This document shows positions 1 to 10,277 of a stretch of 64,000 nucleotides of DNA, one piece after another. The position numbers were made by a program, and so were the translations under genes. The notes below the pieces were generated by a model. That model had not been told where the DNA came from, searched no databases, and saw only the letters and a program-made list of their open reading frames with translations. Source of the DNA: an uncultured Erythrobacter sp. Its GTDB lineage: Bacteria; Pseudomonadota; Alphaproteobacteria; Sphingomonadales; Sphingomonadaceae. How positions within the stretch are numbered: the first letter of the stretch is position 1; every line of letters starts with the position of its first letter. The stretch spans positions 806,001 to 870,000 of the forward strand of contig CANMSD010000001.1 of the NCBI GenBank assembly GCA_947500645.1, given 5' to 3'.

Positions 1-403
1 CAGGCCACGAGGTTGCCGACCTCGGCCCAGCTGCCGGGGAGAGCGTCGACTACCCGGATTACGGCTACAAGCTGGCCGAGGTGGTTGCCGAGGGTACCGT
101 TGAATACGGTATTGCCCTTTGCGGCTCAGGCATCGGCATTTCGATCAGCGTAAACCGCCACCCTGCCGTTCGCTGTGCACTTGTATCAGAGCCGCTTTCC
201 GCAGCGCTCGCCCGAGAGCACAACAACGCGAATTGCATCGCAATGGGTGCGCGACTGACTGGCATCGAAATGGCCAAATCCTGCGTCGCAACTTTCCTAG
301 AAACCGAATTCGCCGACGCGGACGATCCCGCTGGTCGGCACCAACGCCGCGTGGCCAAGCTTGGCACTCCGCCCATCCAGACGACACGAATCGAGACCCA
401 TCA

Positions 404-407
<4 letters not shown>
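1..407 (+). CDS. rpiB: Ribose-5-phosphate isomerase B (5' truncated by window)
   Basis: This is the C-terminal part of a RpiB/LacAB-family sugar-phosphate isomerase, which interconverts ribose 5-phosphate and ribulose 5-phosphate in the pentose phosphate pathway. The frame is open from base 3. It shows the family segments [19 protein letters not shown] (the anion-hole and active-site Cys-Gly loop) and [14 protein letters not shown] (substrate-binding Arg region). The N-terminus lies outside the window. The stop overlaps the start of glyA in an ATGA arrangement, so the two genes are probably translationally coupled; an rpiB-glyA pair is common in alphaproteobacteria. The family assignment is secure; substrate preference within RpiB is inferred. 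Confidence 0.93.
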
Positions 408-1711
<1,304 letters not shown>

Positions 1712-1717
1712 GCTCAG

Positions 1718-1939
1718 ATGTCTGAGGAACCCAAGAGCCAGGATCACGACCTGATCCCCGACGTCACCGCAGAATTGAAAGGCATCGGCAAGGAAGGGAT
1801 GAAGCACCCTTCGACCAAGCCTGTGCTGACAGGCGCAGCCATCGGCGCAGCAGCCGGGTGGATATTGCCTGTGGTCGGCCCTATTTTCGGCGGCGTCGTA
1901 GGCGGCGGAATTGCTCTCTATAAACGCGTACGGCCCTAG
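1718..1939 (+). CDS. Small Gly-rich membrane protein, unknown
   Basis: A 73-aa protein starting 6 bases after the glyA stop. The first ~35 residues are charged (DHDLIPDVTAELKGIGKEGM). They are followed by a Gly/Ala/Val-rich hydrophobic stretch (roughly residues 36-67) that can form one or two membrane helices with GxxxG-like spacing, and a basic end, YKRVRP. No family is recognised. The tight spacing between glyA and nrdR and the good codon use support it as a real gene. Its job is unknown. Confidence 0.7.
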   Translation: MSEEPKSQDHDLIPDVTAELKGIGKEGMKHPSTKPVLTGAAIGAAAGWILPVVGPIFGGVVGGGIALYKRVRP

Positions 1940-1950
1940 GCTGACATAAG

Positions 1951-2427
1951 ATGCGCTGCCCCTTTTGCGCGAACGACGATAGCCAGGTCAAAGACAGCCG
2001 CCCGACCGAGGATGCGACAGCAATCCGGCGGCGGCGTCAATGTTCAAGCTGCGGCGCGCGCTTCACCACTTTCGAACGCGTGCAATTGCGCGAGGTCGTG
2101 ATCGTCAAGGCTGGCGATGACGGTCAGGACGAACGGCGAGAGCCATTCGATCGCGACAAGCTGGAACGCTCAGTCTCGCTCGCCTGTCGCAAACGTGGCG
2201 TGACGCAGGATCGGATCGACCGGCTCGTGTCCGGCATTCAGCGACAGGTCGAAACCGCCGGGGATCCGGAAGTTCCCTCGGCCAAGATTGGCGAGATGGT
2301 GATGGACGGGCTCAAGCAAATCGACAGCGTTGCCTATATTCGCTTCGCCAGCGTCTATCGCGACTTTAGCGAGGCGCGCGACTTCGAAGAATTCGCCAGC
2401 ACCGTGCAGGAAGCGGCGCAGGACTGA
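1951..2427 (+). CDS. nrdR: Transcriptional repressor NrdR
   Basis: 158-aa zinc-ribbon/ATP-cone repressor of ribonucleotide reductase genes; it senses (d)ATP and binds NrdR boxes. The N-terminal zinc ribbon is clear: CPFC at residues 3-6 and [13 protein letters not shown] near residue 32. The ATP-cone with the [10 protein letters not shown] segment follows. The C-terminal part ([13 protein letters not shown]) is strictly conserved in the family and the length is normal. It lies in a compact run between glyA and trmJ, a context often seen in alphaproteobacteria. Confidence 0.97.
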   Translation: MRCPFCANDDSQVKDSRPTEDATAIRRRRQCSSCGARFTTFERVQLREVVIVKAGDDGQDERREPFDRDKLERSVSLACRKRGVTQDRIDRLVSGIQRQVETAGDPEVPSAKIGEMVMDGLKQIDSVAYIRFASVYRDFSEARDFEEFASTVQEAAQD

Positions 2428-2435
2428 TCTGCGGC

Positions 2436-3197
2436 ATGGCCGAGAGCAATCAACCAGCTATCGTGCTCGTCCGCCCGCAAATGGGCGAGAATATCGGCCA
2501 CGCAGCGCGGGCCATGCTCAATTTCGGGCTGACGGAGATGCGGCTGGTCGCCCCCCGCGATGGCTGGCCCAATCCCGCCGCTGGTCCGACGGCGGCCGGG
2601 GCGGATATCGTGCTCGAGCGCGCGCGAGTGTTCGACACAACCGAGGAGGCGCTGGCAGATTGCGCCAATATCTACGCTACAACCGTCCGTAAGCGCGGCG
2701 TGACCAAGCCCGTGGTCTGCCCTGACGAGGCCGCGCGCGAAATGCGCGCAGCACCAGGCAAGAGCGCGATCCTTTTCGGACGCGAAGCCTCTGGCCTCGC
2801 AACCGAAGATGTGGCGCTAGCCCGCTCGATCCTGACAGTGCCGATCAATCCTGAGTTCGGCTCGCTCAATCTCGCTCAGGCGGTTATCCTGTGCGCCTAT
2901 GAGTGGTCACGCATCGGTCGTGAAAGTGGAGACGAGAGCGATCTCGTTCAACCGACTGCGGAAGACGAGGCACTGCCGCCTGCTTCTCAAAGCGATCTGG
3001 ACGGACTGATTCGCCATTTCGAAGATCTGCTGCGCCCGCGAGGGTACTTTTTCCCCGAGAACCGCGAGGAAGCGACACGCCTCACTTTGCGTAGTGTCCT
3101 TACAAAACCGGGTTGGAACCAATTGGAAGTACGGACCTTGCGCGGCGTGCTCTCCGCATTGACTCGCGTCCCCAAAAAAGCAAGGGACGAAAGATAG
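2436..3197 (+). CDS. trmJ: tRNA (cytidine/uridine-2'-O-)-methyltransferase TrmJ
   Basis: SPOUT-class (TrmH family) 2'-O-methyltransferase of 253 aa, expected to methylate the ribose of nucleotide 32 in the tRNA anticodon loop using SAM. Family motifs are visible: N-terminal IVLVRPQMGENIGHAARAM with NFGLTEMRLV (motif 1), ILFGREASGL (motif 2, start of the trefoil knot) and SLNLAQAV (motif 3). The C-terminal ~80 residues are the extension typical of TrmJ rather than TrmL. It begins 8 bases after nrdR, so it is likely co-transcribed. Confidence 0.9.
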   Translation: MAESNQPAIVLVRPQMGENIGHAARAMLNFGLTEMRLVAPRDGWPNPAAGPTAAGADIVLERARVFDTTEEALADCANIYATTVRKRGVTKPVVCPDEAAREMRAAPGKSAILFGREASGLATEDVALARSILTVPINPEFGSLNLAQAVILCAYEWSRIGRESGDESDLVQPTAEDEALPPASQSDLDGLIRHFEDLLRPRGYFFPENREEATRLTLRSVLTKPGWNQLEVRTLRGVLSALTRVPKKARDER

Positions 3198-3257
3198 GTG
3201 CATCACATAGCACCTAAGGGCAGGAAAGATTGCTGCCTTTTCAAAAAAAGAGACAGC

Positions 3258-3557
3258 ATGATCAACGAACTTATCATTCTCGTCGCAGCGGCATTAGCGC
3301 AAGCCTCGCCTACGCCCACTTCCCCGGATACAAATGCTCAGGCGAAAGAGGGCGCAGCCAACCACAGTGAAAGCGAAACTTCGGACGATGGCGACCGCAT
3401 CATTTGCAGGCGATACGCACAGACCGGTACGCGGGTTAGAACTAAGGTCTGTCACACTGCTTCGCAATGGAAACAGATCAGGGACCGCGCGCAGCGCGTT
3501 GGTCAAAGGATTCAGGACAAGGGCGCAATTGACCCCAGCCGGCGGCCTGACGGCTGA
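3258..3557 (+). CDS. Small exported protein, unknown
   Basis: Choosing the ATG at 3258 gives a 99-aa protein that begins with a short hydrophobic export signal (MINELIILVAAALAQA). A Thr/Ser/Asp-rich linker follows, then a basic end containing two cysteines in IICRRYAQTGTRVRTKVCHT, which could form a disulphide in the periplasm. This Cys-Arg pattern, with WKQIRDRAQ after it, resembles small exported proteins common in Sphingomonadales, but no function is known to me. The longer upstream frame lacks a signal peptide and is unlikely. Confidence 0.7.
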   Translation: MINELIILVAAALAQASPTPTSPDTNAQAKEGAANHSESETSDDGDRIICRRYAQTGTRVRTKVCHTASQWKQIRDRAQRVGQRIQDKGAIDPSRRPDG

Positions 3558-3665
3558 GCCTTTGCCAAATTCGGAAATAGCCCGACACTTTTCGTGCGGT
3601 TCGTCATCTTAGTTGGCTGCAGTTGTCGGTGCGCTTGCGGCGGCTTGCTCAGCGCCTCACTACAC

Positions 3666-3693
3666 TTGACGCGCGGGCGATTCCTGCTATTCG
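3666..3693 (+). promoter_or_regulatory. Putative sigma-70 promoter of rpsD
   Basis: TTGACG (3666-3671), a 16-base spacer and TATTCG (3688-3693) look like -35 and -10 boxes. They would give rpsD a leader of about 125 bases, long enough for autoregulation by S4, but no specific S4-binding fold was identified. Assigned by eye only. Confidence 0.4.
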
Positions 3694-3824
3694 CGCGCCT
3701 TCGCAAATGGGCCCCGCACCCCGGTGAAGCGGTGGCCGCGTAAGAGATCAACATCTTTTGCGGTGCGATGCCGGGTTGAATGGCTGCCAAACGGGCAGCT
3801 CAGTAAATTTGAAGGATATTTCCG

Positions 3825-4439
3825 ATGACGAAGCGTACGCGCTCGAAGCATAAACTTGACCGCCGGATGGGTGAAAACATCTGGGGTCGTCCAAACTCTC
3901 CAGTGAACAAGCGTTCTTACGGCCCGGGCCAGCACGGTCAGCGTCGCAAGAGCAAGATGAGCGATTTCGGCCTTCAGCTGCGCGCCAAGCAGAAGCTCAA
4001 GGGCTATTACGGCGACGTGACCGAGAAGCAGTTCCGCCGCACCTACAAGGATGCGACGAAACTGAAGGGCGACACCGGTCAGAACCTGATCGGCCTGCTT
4101 GAGCGTCGTCTCGACATGATCGTGTACCGCGCCAAGTTCGCACCGACGATCTTCGCTGCGCGTCAGATCGTTTCGCACGGTCACATTCGCGTGAACGGCG
4201 TGAAGTGCAACATCGCCAGCCGTCGCTGCGATGTTGGCGACGTGATCTCGCTGGGTGACAAGGCCAAGGAAATGGCGCTGGTCATCGAAGCTCAGAGCCT
4301 GCCAGAGCGTGAAATTCCTGACTATGTTGCCCCTGACGGTAACGACAAGGTCAGCTTCACCCGCGTGCCGAAGCTCGACGAAGTGCCATATCCGGTAACG
4401 ATGGAACCGAACCTCGTGGTCGAGTTCTACTCGCGCTAA
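3825..4439 (+). CDS. rpsD: 30S ribosomal protein S4
   Basis: Primary-binding protein of the small ribosomal subunit (204 aa) that nucleates 16S rRNA folding. It starts [20 protein letters not shown], contains GPGQHGQRR, and has an S4 RNA-binding domain around residues 93-155 ([11 protein letters not shown] ... [10 protein letters not shown]). The N-terminal zinc cysteines found in some S4 proteins are absent (C- form). A good ribosome binding site (AAGGA) precedes the ATG. It is a single-gene unit with its own promoter and a strong terminator. Confidence 0.98.
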   Translation: MTKRTRSKHKLDRRMGENIWGRPNSPVNKRSYGPGQHGQRRKSKMSDFGLQLRAKQKLKGYYGDVTEKQFRRTYKDATKLKGDTGQNLIGLLERRLDMIVYRAKFAPTIFAARQIVSHGHIRVNGVKCNIASRRCDVGDVISLGDKAKEMALVIEAQSLPEREIPDYVAPDGNDKVSFTRVPKLDEVPYPVTMEPNLVVEFYSR

Positions 4440-4464
4440 TCCGCGGGAACATCGAAACGAAACT

Positions 4465-4506
4465 GGGCGGCCCCCTCCTTGTCTGGAGCGGGCCGCCCTT
4501 TTCTTT
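4465..4506 (+). terminator. Rho-independent terminator of rpsD
   Basis: Stem GGGCGGCCC (4465-4473) pairs with GGGCCGCCC (4490-4498), with a further CTCC/GGAG pairing inside, followed by TTTTCTTTT. It lies 25 bases after the rpsD stop. Confidence 0.9.
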
Positions 4507-4553
4507 TGGGATGATGAGGCGCACACACCTCCCATGTGACAGGAGATCGATAC

Positions 4554-5180
4554 ATGAAGGTGCTGCTGCTCGACGGTCATCCAGACGAACGCCGCTTCTC
4601 GTCAAATCTTCTCGATCTCTATGAGCAAGCTCTGCCTGAGAGCTCGGAGAAGATTCGTGTGGCGCTGCGCGACCTGACGTTCGATCCCAACCTCAAGCAC
4701 GGCTATAAAGAGCGTACAGAGTGGGAACCAGATCTGAGAAAGCTGGCCGAAGAGTTCGATGCATGCGATCATCTGGTAATCGCGTTCCCGATGTGGTGGG
4801 GCAGTGAACCAGCCGAGTTGAAAGGGCTGATTGACCGTTTATTCCTACCCGGCTTCATGTTTTCCTATCGCGAAAACAGTTCGCTTTGGGATCGCCACAT
4901 GCACGGGCGCTCAGCTGATGTCATCGCCACGATGGATACACCGCCGACCTTCCTTTGGCTGATGTACGGCAATGCACTCATAAAACGCTGGAAAAGACAG
5001 GTGCTGGGCTTCGTAGGATTTAAGCCGGTGCGCGTGCTCGCCTGCGGACCAATAAAGAATGGCGGCGCCGAAAAAGGCTATCCAAAGTGGCACCGGAAAA
5101 TTGAAAAGATGGCGCGTTCAATCCAGCCAGATGGTTCCGAGACAAAAGAGTTAAGGCTTGAGCGTTTTCTCAATCGGTAG
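4554..5180 (+). CDS. NAD(P)H dehydrogenase (quinone), Flavodoxin_2 family
   Basis: A 208-aa flavodoxin-fold oxidoreductase of the NQO1/MdaB/KefF type. It is expected to use FAD or FMN and NAD(P)H for two-electron reduction of quinones. It has the N-terminal phosphate-binding segment VLLLDGHPDERRFS and the hallmark FPMWWGSEPAELKGLIDR, followed by the LPGFMF segment. The ATG at 4554 has an AGGAGA ribosome site 7 bases upstream, so the GTG at 4536 is not used. It stands alone between rpsD and the convergent chorismate mutase. Physiological substrate is not determinable. Confidence 0.85.
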   Translation: MKVLLLDGHPDERRFSSNLLDLYEQALPESSEKIRVALRDLTFDPNLKHGYKERTEWEPDLRKLAEEFDACDHLVIAFPMWWGSEPAELKGLIDRLFLPGFMFSYRENSSLWDRHMHGRSADVIATMDTPPTFLWLMYGNALIKRWKRQVLGFVGFKPVRVLACGPIKNGGAEKGYPKWHRKIEKMARSIQPDGSETKELRLERFLNR

Positions 5181-5189
5181 AACGAAAAA

Positions 5190-5504
5190 TCAGTCCCGCG
5201 TGCGGTCCCACTCTTCGAATTCGTAGGCGATCGAGCCTTCGACCAGGCGTTCCCAGATATCGCCGACGACATCGCCGGGAATGCCACGTGCTTCGGCTTC
5301 GAAAACAGCCGCCGCTATGACCGAGGCCTTACGTGTTTCGTCGCGCACTGTATTTCGGCTCGGCTTGATGCGGGCGGCGGCGCGCATATAGCCAAAGCGG
5401 CGCTCAAGCAGCGCCACCAGCTCGCGATCAGTCGCATCCACGCCTTCACGCACTTCCACCATGCTCGAGCAGTCTTCAGGGCTCTTATAAGAGCTGTCAG
5501 CCAT
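5190..5504 (-). CDS. Chorismate mutase, AroQ type
   Basis: A 104-aa all-helical AroQ-class chorismate mutase that turns chorismate into prephenate, for Phe and Tyr synthesis. The first helix carries the expected REGVDATDRELVALLERR pattern with a catalytic Arg, the KPSRNTVRD loop supplies the second conserved basic region, and the C-terminal helix carries the usual acidic residues. It starts 3 bases after the tgt stop and is probably translated from the tgt mRNA. Free-standing cytoplasmic form: no signal peptide. Confidence 0.9.
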   Translation of the reverse strand: MADSSYKSPEDCSSMVEVREGVDATDRELVALLERRFGYMRAAARIKPSRNTVRDETRKASVIAAAVFEAEARGIPGDVVGDIWERLVEGSIAYEFEEWDRTRD

Positions 5505-5507
5505 CAG

Positions 5508-6638
5508 TTACGAACTTCCAAGATAGTCGCGCCGGAAATCGGCAGCAAAGCCAGCAAGCATCCCGCCCGCAATGGCACCGCGCATCGCCTTCATCAAGCT
5601 CTGGTAGAAGGCAAGGTTGTGCTCCGTCACCAGCATCGCGCCGAGGATCTCTCCCGACTTCTGCAAATGGTGTAAATAGGCACGCGAATAGCTGGCGCAG
5701 GTTGGGCATTCGCAGCGAGAATCGAGCGGATCGGTGTCTTCGGCAAAGCGCGCATTCCTGAGATTTAGCGGTCCGTTCCAGGTGAACGCCTGCCCATTGC
5801 GACCGGAGCGGGTGGGCAGAACGCAATCAAACATGTCGATCCCGCGCTCAACCGCGCCGACCAGGTCATCCGGCTTGCCGACACCCATCAGGTAACGCGG
5901 ACGGTCCTGAGGCAGCATTTCGGGCGCATAATCGAGCACACCGAACATTGCCTCCTGCCCCTCGCCCACAGCAAGCCCGCCAACCGCATAGCCATCAAAG
6001 CCGACCTCGATGAGCTTTTCCGCGCTAATCTTGCGCAGCTCCTCGTCGAGCGCACCCTGTTGGATACCGAACAGAGCAGAGCGGGCGGCGTGTTCCTCAC
6101 CGCTATCGAAGCTATCGCGGCTGCGCTTGGCCCAGCGCATGGACAGTTCCATACTGGAGGCGATCTCGTCACGCGGACGATCCGCGCGCGGACATTCATC
6201 AAACGCCATGACAATGTCGGAGCCAAGCAAGCGCTGGATTTCCATCGAGCGTTCCGGGCTGAGCATATGCTTTGAGCCATCGATATGGCTGCGAAACTCG
6301 ACGCCTTCCTCGGTCAGCTTGCGTAGATCGGAAAGGCTCATCACCTGATATCCGCCACTATCGGTCAGGATCGGGCGGTCCCAGTTCATGAATTTGTGAA
6401 GGCCGCCCAGCTTCGCCACCCGCTCCGCACCCGGGCGCAGCATCAGATGGTAGGTGTTACCAAGGATGATATCGGCACCCAGGGCGCGAACGGCCTCAGG
6501 CTTCATCGCCTTCACCGTCGCGGCGGTGCCAACCGGCATGAAAGCCGGCGTCTGGATCGTGCCGCGCTGCATCTGGATCGAGCCAGTGCGCGCTTTGCCG
6601 TCGGTGGCGGCAAGCTGGAATGAAAAGCGTGTGGACAT
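5508..6638 (-). CDS. tgt: Queuine tRNA-guanine transglycosylase
   Basis: 376-aa TIM-barrel enzyme that swaps G34 for preQ1 in tRNAs Asp, Asn, His and Tyr (queuosine pathway). Visible are [11 protein letters not shown] with the catalytic Asp region, [17 protein letters not shown], the second catalytic Asp in [18 protein letters not shown], and the zinc site [16 protein letters not shown]. Length is normal. queA, the next enzyme of the pathway, is encoded 2.6 kb upstream on the same strand. Chorismate mutase follows immediately. Confidence 0.97.
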   Translation of the reverse strand: MSTRFSFQLAATDGKARTGSIQMQRGTIQTPAFMPVGTAATVKAMKPEAVRALGADIILGNTYHLMLRPGAERVAKLGGLHKFMNWDRPILTDSGGYQVMSLSDLRKLTEEGVEFRSHIDGSKHMLSPERSMEIQRLLGSDIVMAFDECPRADRPRDEIASSMELSMRWAKRSRDSFDSGEEHAARSALFGIQQGALDEELRKISAEKLIEVGFDGYAVGGLAVGEGQEAMFGVLDYAPEMLPQDRPRYLMGVGKPDDLVGAVERGIDMFDCVLPTRSGRNGQAFTWNGPLNLRNARFAEDTDPLDSRCECPTCASYSRAYLHHLQKSGEILGAMLVTEHNLAFYQSLMKAMRGAIAGGMLAGFAADFRRDYLGSS

Positions 6639-6750
6639 TGGCCGCGCCGCTTAGCGCTGCGGAGGGGCAGTGTCACCATTCATACGCCGAAAAAGAACAA
6701 GAGCAGGAGCCGCGACAAGCAGCCCCTGCCATCAATATGTTCGACGTCAC

Positions 6751-7281
6751 TTAGAAAGCGTAGAGCACGCCGCCAGTGACTCGGGTCGAATCGAATGCGA
6801 TCGTATCCAGACCAACCCGGATCTTGAGCGGGCTCTCACCCACGCCAATGTCGGCACCGATGCCGAGAAGATAGTCGCCTTCAGAGGTGTCTGTACCAGC
6901 CGGCACAGTCACGCCCGCGAGCGCGCCGAGGTCGAAATCGACTTCCTGATAACCGCCCTTGACGTAAAGCTTGCTCTTGTTGCCGACGCGAATACCGGCA
7001 CGCGCAGCGATACCGTACTCATTGTCGATGATGTTATCACCGAAGTGGAAGTTGCCTTCCGCACCGACGAAGAACGTCTCGCCAACCGGAACATCAACGC
7101 CAGCCACGACACCGTAGATCACGCCGTCGTCGTCCGGAATATCAGTGCCGATATCGTGATATCCGACCGAAGCGCCGACAAATGGCTCAACGGTTTGTTC
7201 TTCGCCTTGCGCATGCGCGACCGAGGGGACGGCCAACGATGCAGCGAAAATTCCGAGCGCTGCAAAATGCGGGGTTTTCAT
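6751..7281 (-). CDS. Outer-membrane beta-barrel protein (opacity-like porin)
   Basis: 176-aa protein with a clear signal peptide (MKTPHFAALGIFAASLAVPSVAHA, cleavage about residue 24). It then has alternating amphipathic strands such as EPFVGASVGYHDIG, FFVGAEGNFHF, GIAARAGIRV and LKIRVGLDTIAF, ending in an aromatic ...GVLYAF typical of an outer-membrane beta barrel. The Val/Gly-rich YGVVAGVDVP segments resemble the eight-stranded OmpA/Opa-like family. The ATG at 7281 has AGGAG just upstream; the longer frame is not used. Specific function unknown. Confidence 0.8.
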   Translation of the reverse strand: MKTPHFAALGIFAASLAVPSVAHAQGEEQTVEPFVGASVGYHDIGTDIPDDDGVIYGVVAGVDVPVGETFFVGAEGNFHFGDNIIDNEYGIAARAGIRVGNKSKLYVKGGYQEVDFDLGALAGVTVPAGTDTSEGDYLLGIGADIGVGESPLKIRVGLDTIAFDSTRVTGGVLYAF

Positions 7282-7450
7282 TGTAATAGCTCCTAAAATC
7301 AGACCCAAAACGGGCTGAAGGGGCCTTGAAGTCGTGGCGCTTTCAATTGAGTGAATGAGCGATTCAGAAAGTGGCGCGCTCGACCAAAAGCGTGTTTGAA
7401 CCGACCAAATGCAAGGAATTGCGACGGGTCGTTGTGCCGTCGCTCAGGGG

Positions 7451-8218
7451 TCAATCCCTAAGCCGCCAGCCTGTCTTGAAAATGAAGGCGATAATAGCGG
7501 TGCAGGTCGCAAGGAAACCAAGTGTGAGCCCCAGCGACAGAGCAATCGGCACATCGGACGTGCCGTAGAAAGTCCAACGTAGGCCACTCACTAGGAAAGC
7601 AATCGGGTTGGCAAGCGCGACCGCATTCCATGGCTCTGGCAAATCGTCGATCGAATAGAATGTGCCGCCCAGGAACGTCAGCGGCGTGAGGATCAGCAGC
7701 GGGATGATCCCAAGCTTCTCGAAACTGTCCGCCCAAATGCCGAGGATAAAGCCGAACAGCGAGAAACTCGCGGCGACCAGCATGATGTAAAGCATCGCGA
7801 ACAGCGGGTATTTGATCTCGTAATCGACGAAGAATGTCGCAGTGACGAGGATGATGGCAGCGAGGATCAGGCCTTTGGTGGCCGCCGCGCCGACAAAGCC
7901 GATCAGCGTCTCGGCTACGCCCACAGGAGCGGACAGAAGCTCGTAAATCGTGCCGGTGAAGCGCGGCATGTAGATGCCGAAACTCGAATTGCTGGTCGTC
8001 TCGCCAAGCAGCGTGAGCATCAACAGGCCGGGAATGATGAAAGCGCCATAAGCAACGCCGTCGACCGGCTCCATCCGCGCGCCAATCACCGTGCCAAAGA
8101 CGATGAAATAGAGCGAGGTTGTGAGAACTGGCGAAAGGATCGACTGAAAGGCCGTGCGGAATGCACGCATCAGCTCGCGCGTGTAAATCGACCAGGCACC
8201 TCGAAAATTGAAATGCAT
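7451..8218 (-). CDS. ABC-2 type transporter permease
   Basis: Membrane subunit (255 aa) of an ABC-2 exporter. About six hydrophobic helices are visible, and the family signature region PLTFLGGTFYSIDDLPEPW is present, with the typical NPIAFLVSGLRW after it. The ATG at 8218 shares one base with the stop of the ATPase gene (TGATG), with AGGAGG upstream; a GTG at 8221 is an alternative. Together with the preceding ATPase it forms a two-gene exporter of the NodJ/YadH type. Substrate unknown. Confidence 0.9.
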   Translation of the reverse strand: MHFNFRGAWSIYTRELMRAFRTAFQSILSPVLTTSLYFIVFGTVIGARMEPVDGVAYGAFIIPGLLMLTLLGETTSNSSFGIYMPRFTGTIYELLSAPVGVAETLIGFVGAAATKGLILAAIILVTATFFVDYEIKYPLFAMLYIMLVAASFSLFGFILGIWADSFEKLGIIPLLILTPLTFLGGTFYSIDDLPEPWNAVALANPIAFLVSGLRWTFYGTSDVPIALSLGLTLGFLATCTAIIAFIFKTGWRLRD

Positions 8219-9162
8219 CACGCCGCCTCCTCGACATCGGAGAGAAGCGAGACGAAAATGTCCTCCAGCGAGCTCTCGCGAATATCGATACCGGTGTAGT
8301 CGATCCCTTCGCCAATCACAGCCTTGGTCAGCTCAGCGACCTGTTCGCGGCCCTTGCCCGTGCCGTCCCCTCCACGAAAGCACAGCGCGCGCCCGTCCTC
8401 GATCAGCTCGACCGGGAACGCGGCGATTGCGGGCGGCAATTCGGCAAGCGGCTGCCCCAATTGCAGCACGGCTTCGGTCCTGCCCAGCCGCTTCATCATC
8501 GCCGCCTTGTCATCCACCATCAGGATTTTGCCGCCGCGAATAATCCCGACGCGGTCAGCCATTTCCTCGGCCTCTTCGATATAGTGCGTGGTGAGGATTA
8601 TGGTGACACCGCGCTCGCGCAAGGCGCTGATCTGTGCCCACATGTCCTTGCGCAGCTCGACATCGACACCCGCCGTGGGCTCGTCGAGGAAAAGCAGGTC
8701 AGGCTCATGCGCCAGCGCCTTGGCGATCAGCACACGGCGCTTCATTCCGCCGGAGAGTTCGCGGATCTGGCTTTTGCGTTTGTCGAACAGCGTCAGGCTC
8801 TTGAGGATTTCCTCGATCCGCGCCTTGTCAGGAGCGTGACCGAACAGGCCGCGTGAATAGCTGACCGCGTGCTCGACCGTTTCGAACATGTCGGTGCTGA
8901 GCTCCTGCGGCACGAGGCCGATGCGCGCCCGCGCGCGCCGCCAGTCCTTTGTGAGGTTATGTCCGAAGGCCGACATTGAACCCGCACTTGGGCGAACCAG
9001 GCCGCAGACAGCGCCGATCAGAGTTGTCTTGCCCGCGCCATTTGGACCAAGCAGCGCGAAAATCTCGCCCTTCTGGATTTCAAGATCGACATTGTCGAGC
9101 GCCTTGACGCCGCCCGCATAGACCTTTGTCAGGCCGCTAACTTGAAGAATGGGATCACTCAC
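8218..9162 (-). CDS. ABC exporter ATP-binding subunit
   Basis: 314-aa ATPase. Walker A is GPNGAGKTT, the signature is LSGGMKRRVLIAKAL, Walker B is DLLFLDEPTAGVD and the switch His is in TTHYIEEAEE. A C-terminal domain of about 90 residues is typical of ABC-2 (DrrA/NodI/YadG-like) ATPases. The start is a GTG at 9162. It is coupled by one overlapping base to its permease. It belongs to the long minus-strand run downstream of queA. Cargo not predictable. Confidence 0.92.
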   Translation of the reverse strand: MSDPILQVSGLTKVYAGGVKALDNVDLEIQKGEIFALLGPNGAGKTTLIGAVCGLVRPSAGSMSAFGHNLTKDWRRARARIGLVPQELSTDMFETVEHAVSYSRGLFGHAPDKARIEEILKSLTLFDKRKSQIRELSGGMKRRVLIAKALAHEPDLLFLDEPTAGVDVELRKDMWAQISALRERGVTIILTTHYIEEAEEMADRVGIIRGGKILMVDDKAAMMKRLGRTEAVLQLGQPLAELPPAIAAFPVELIEDGRALCFRGGDGTGKGREQVAELTKAVIGEGIDYTGIDIRESSLEDIFVSLLSDVEEAA

Positions 9163-9203
9163 GCATGCAGATGTGACACGCCCACTGCCGATTGCAAGGG
9201 CGC

Positions 9204-10238
9204 TTACGGCAGCAGCAGCGAAGAATCTCCATAGGAGTAGAAACGATAATTGCTGTCGATGGCGTGCCGGTAGGCGGTCATCATACGATCCCGCCCCATC
9301 AAGGCACTTACCAGCATCATCAACGTAGATTTGGGCAGATGGAAGTTCGTCATCAGCCCATCGACCGCGCGAAATTCGTATCCGGGCGTAATGAAAATGT
9401 CCGTGTCACCGGCGAAAGCCTCAATCACACCGTCAGAACGTGCAGCACTTTCAAGCAGGCGCAGCGATGTGGTGCCGACTGCGATCACCCGCCCCCCATC
9501 CCTGCGCGCGGCGTTCAAGCGATCAGCCACATCCTGCGAAACCCGGCCAAACTCCGCGTGCATTGCGTGGTCATCCGTATCGTCGGCTTTTACCGGCAGG
9601 AACGTGCCCGCTCCAACATGCAAGGTAAGCGTCTCACGCATTACGCCCGCTGCATCGAGCGCCTCGACCAGCTCCGGCGTGAAATGCAGCGAAGCGGTCG
9701 GAGCAGCAACGGCGCCGTCTTCGACCGCAAACATGGTTTGGTAGTCCGTGAGGTCCTGCTCATCGACGCCGCGCTTGCCCGCGATGTACGGAGGTAACGG
9801 CATACGTCCTGCCCGCTCCAGCAGCACCTCGACCGGCTCTTCCCCTTCGAAAAACAGGGTGATGCTGCCGTCGTCGTGGCGCGCTTCGGCAATCGCAGTA
9901 ACGCCGCCGCCGAACATCAGCTGATCGCCTTCCTTCACACGCTTGGCATTGCGGATGAAGGCCTGCCAGCGGCGCAAATCGATCCGCTTGTGCAGGGTTG
10001 CCCCGATCTTCGCTTCTCCGCCCGCGCGCCGTCCTTCAAGCTGAGCTGGGATCACACGCGTGTCGTTGAAGACCAGCACATCGCCGGGCGAAAGCAGGTT
10101 TGGGAGATCGCGCACGCCCATATCAGCGAAGGGCCCTTCGCTGCGCACCAACAGCATGCGCGCGGCATCGCGCGGCCGCACGGGGCGCAGCGCTATCCGA
10201 TCTTGCGGAAGCTCGAAATCAAACAGGTCGACACGCAT
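9204..10238 (-). CDS. queA: S-adenosylmethionine:tRNA ribosyltransferase-isomerase
   Basis: 344-aa enzyme that moves the ribosyl part of SAM onto preQ1-tRNA to give epoxyqueuosine-tRNA. It starts [19 protein letters not shown], has [22 protein letters not shown], the core [16 protein letters not shown] segment ([11 protein letters not shown] here) and ends with [10 protein letters not shown] and [14 protein letters not shown], all family hallmarks. With tgt at 5508-6638 the window encodes both steps that act on the tRNA-bound precursor. Probable operon with the upstream PPIase (40 bases). Confidence 0.97.
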   Translation of the reverse strand: MRVDLFDFELPQDRIALRPVRPRDAARMLLVRSEGPFADMGVRDLPNLLSPGDVLVFNDTRVIPAQLEGRRAGGEAKIGATLHKRIDLRRWQAFIRNAKRVKEGDQLMFGGGVTAIAEARHDDGSITLFFEGEEPVEVLLERAGRMPLPPYIAGKRGVDEQDLTDYQTMFAVEDGAVAAPTASLHFTPELVEALDAAGVMRETLTLHVGAGTFLPVKADDTDDHAMHAEFGRVSQDVADRLNAARRDGGRVIAVGTTSLRLLESAARSDGVIEAFAGDTDIFITPGYEFRAVDGLMTNFHLPKSTLMMLVSALMGRDRMMTAYRHAIDSNYRFYSYGDSSLLLP

Positions 10239-10277
10239 GTCAGCGCCCTTAGCGACAGCGATCCGCGTCGGAAAGCT

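Noticed and set aside
3687..4580. 297-codon frame antisense to rpsD
   Set aside because: Mirror of a highly conserved ribosomal gene; no family features and no ribosome site.
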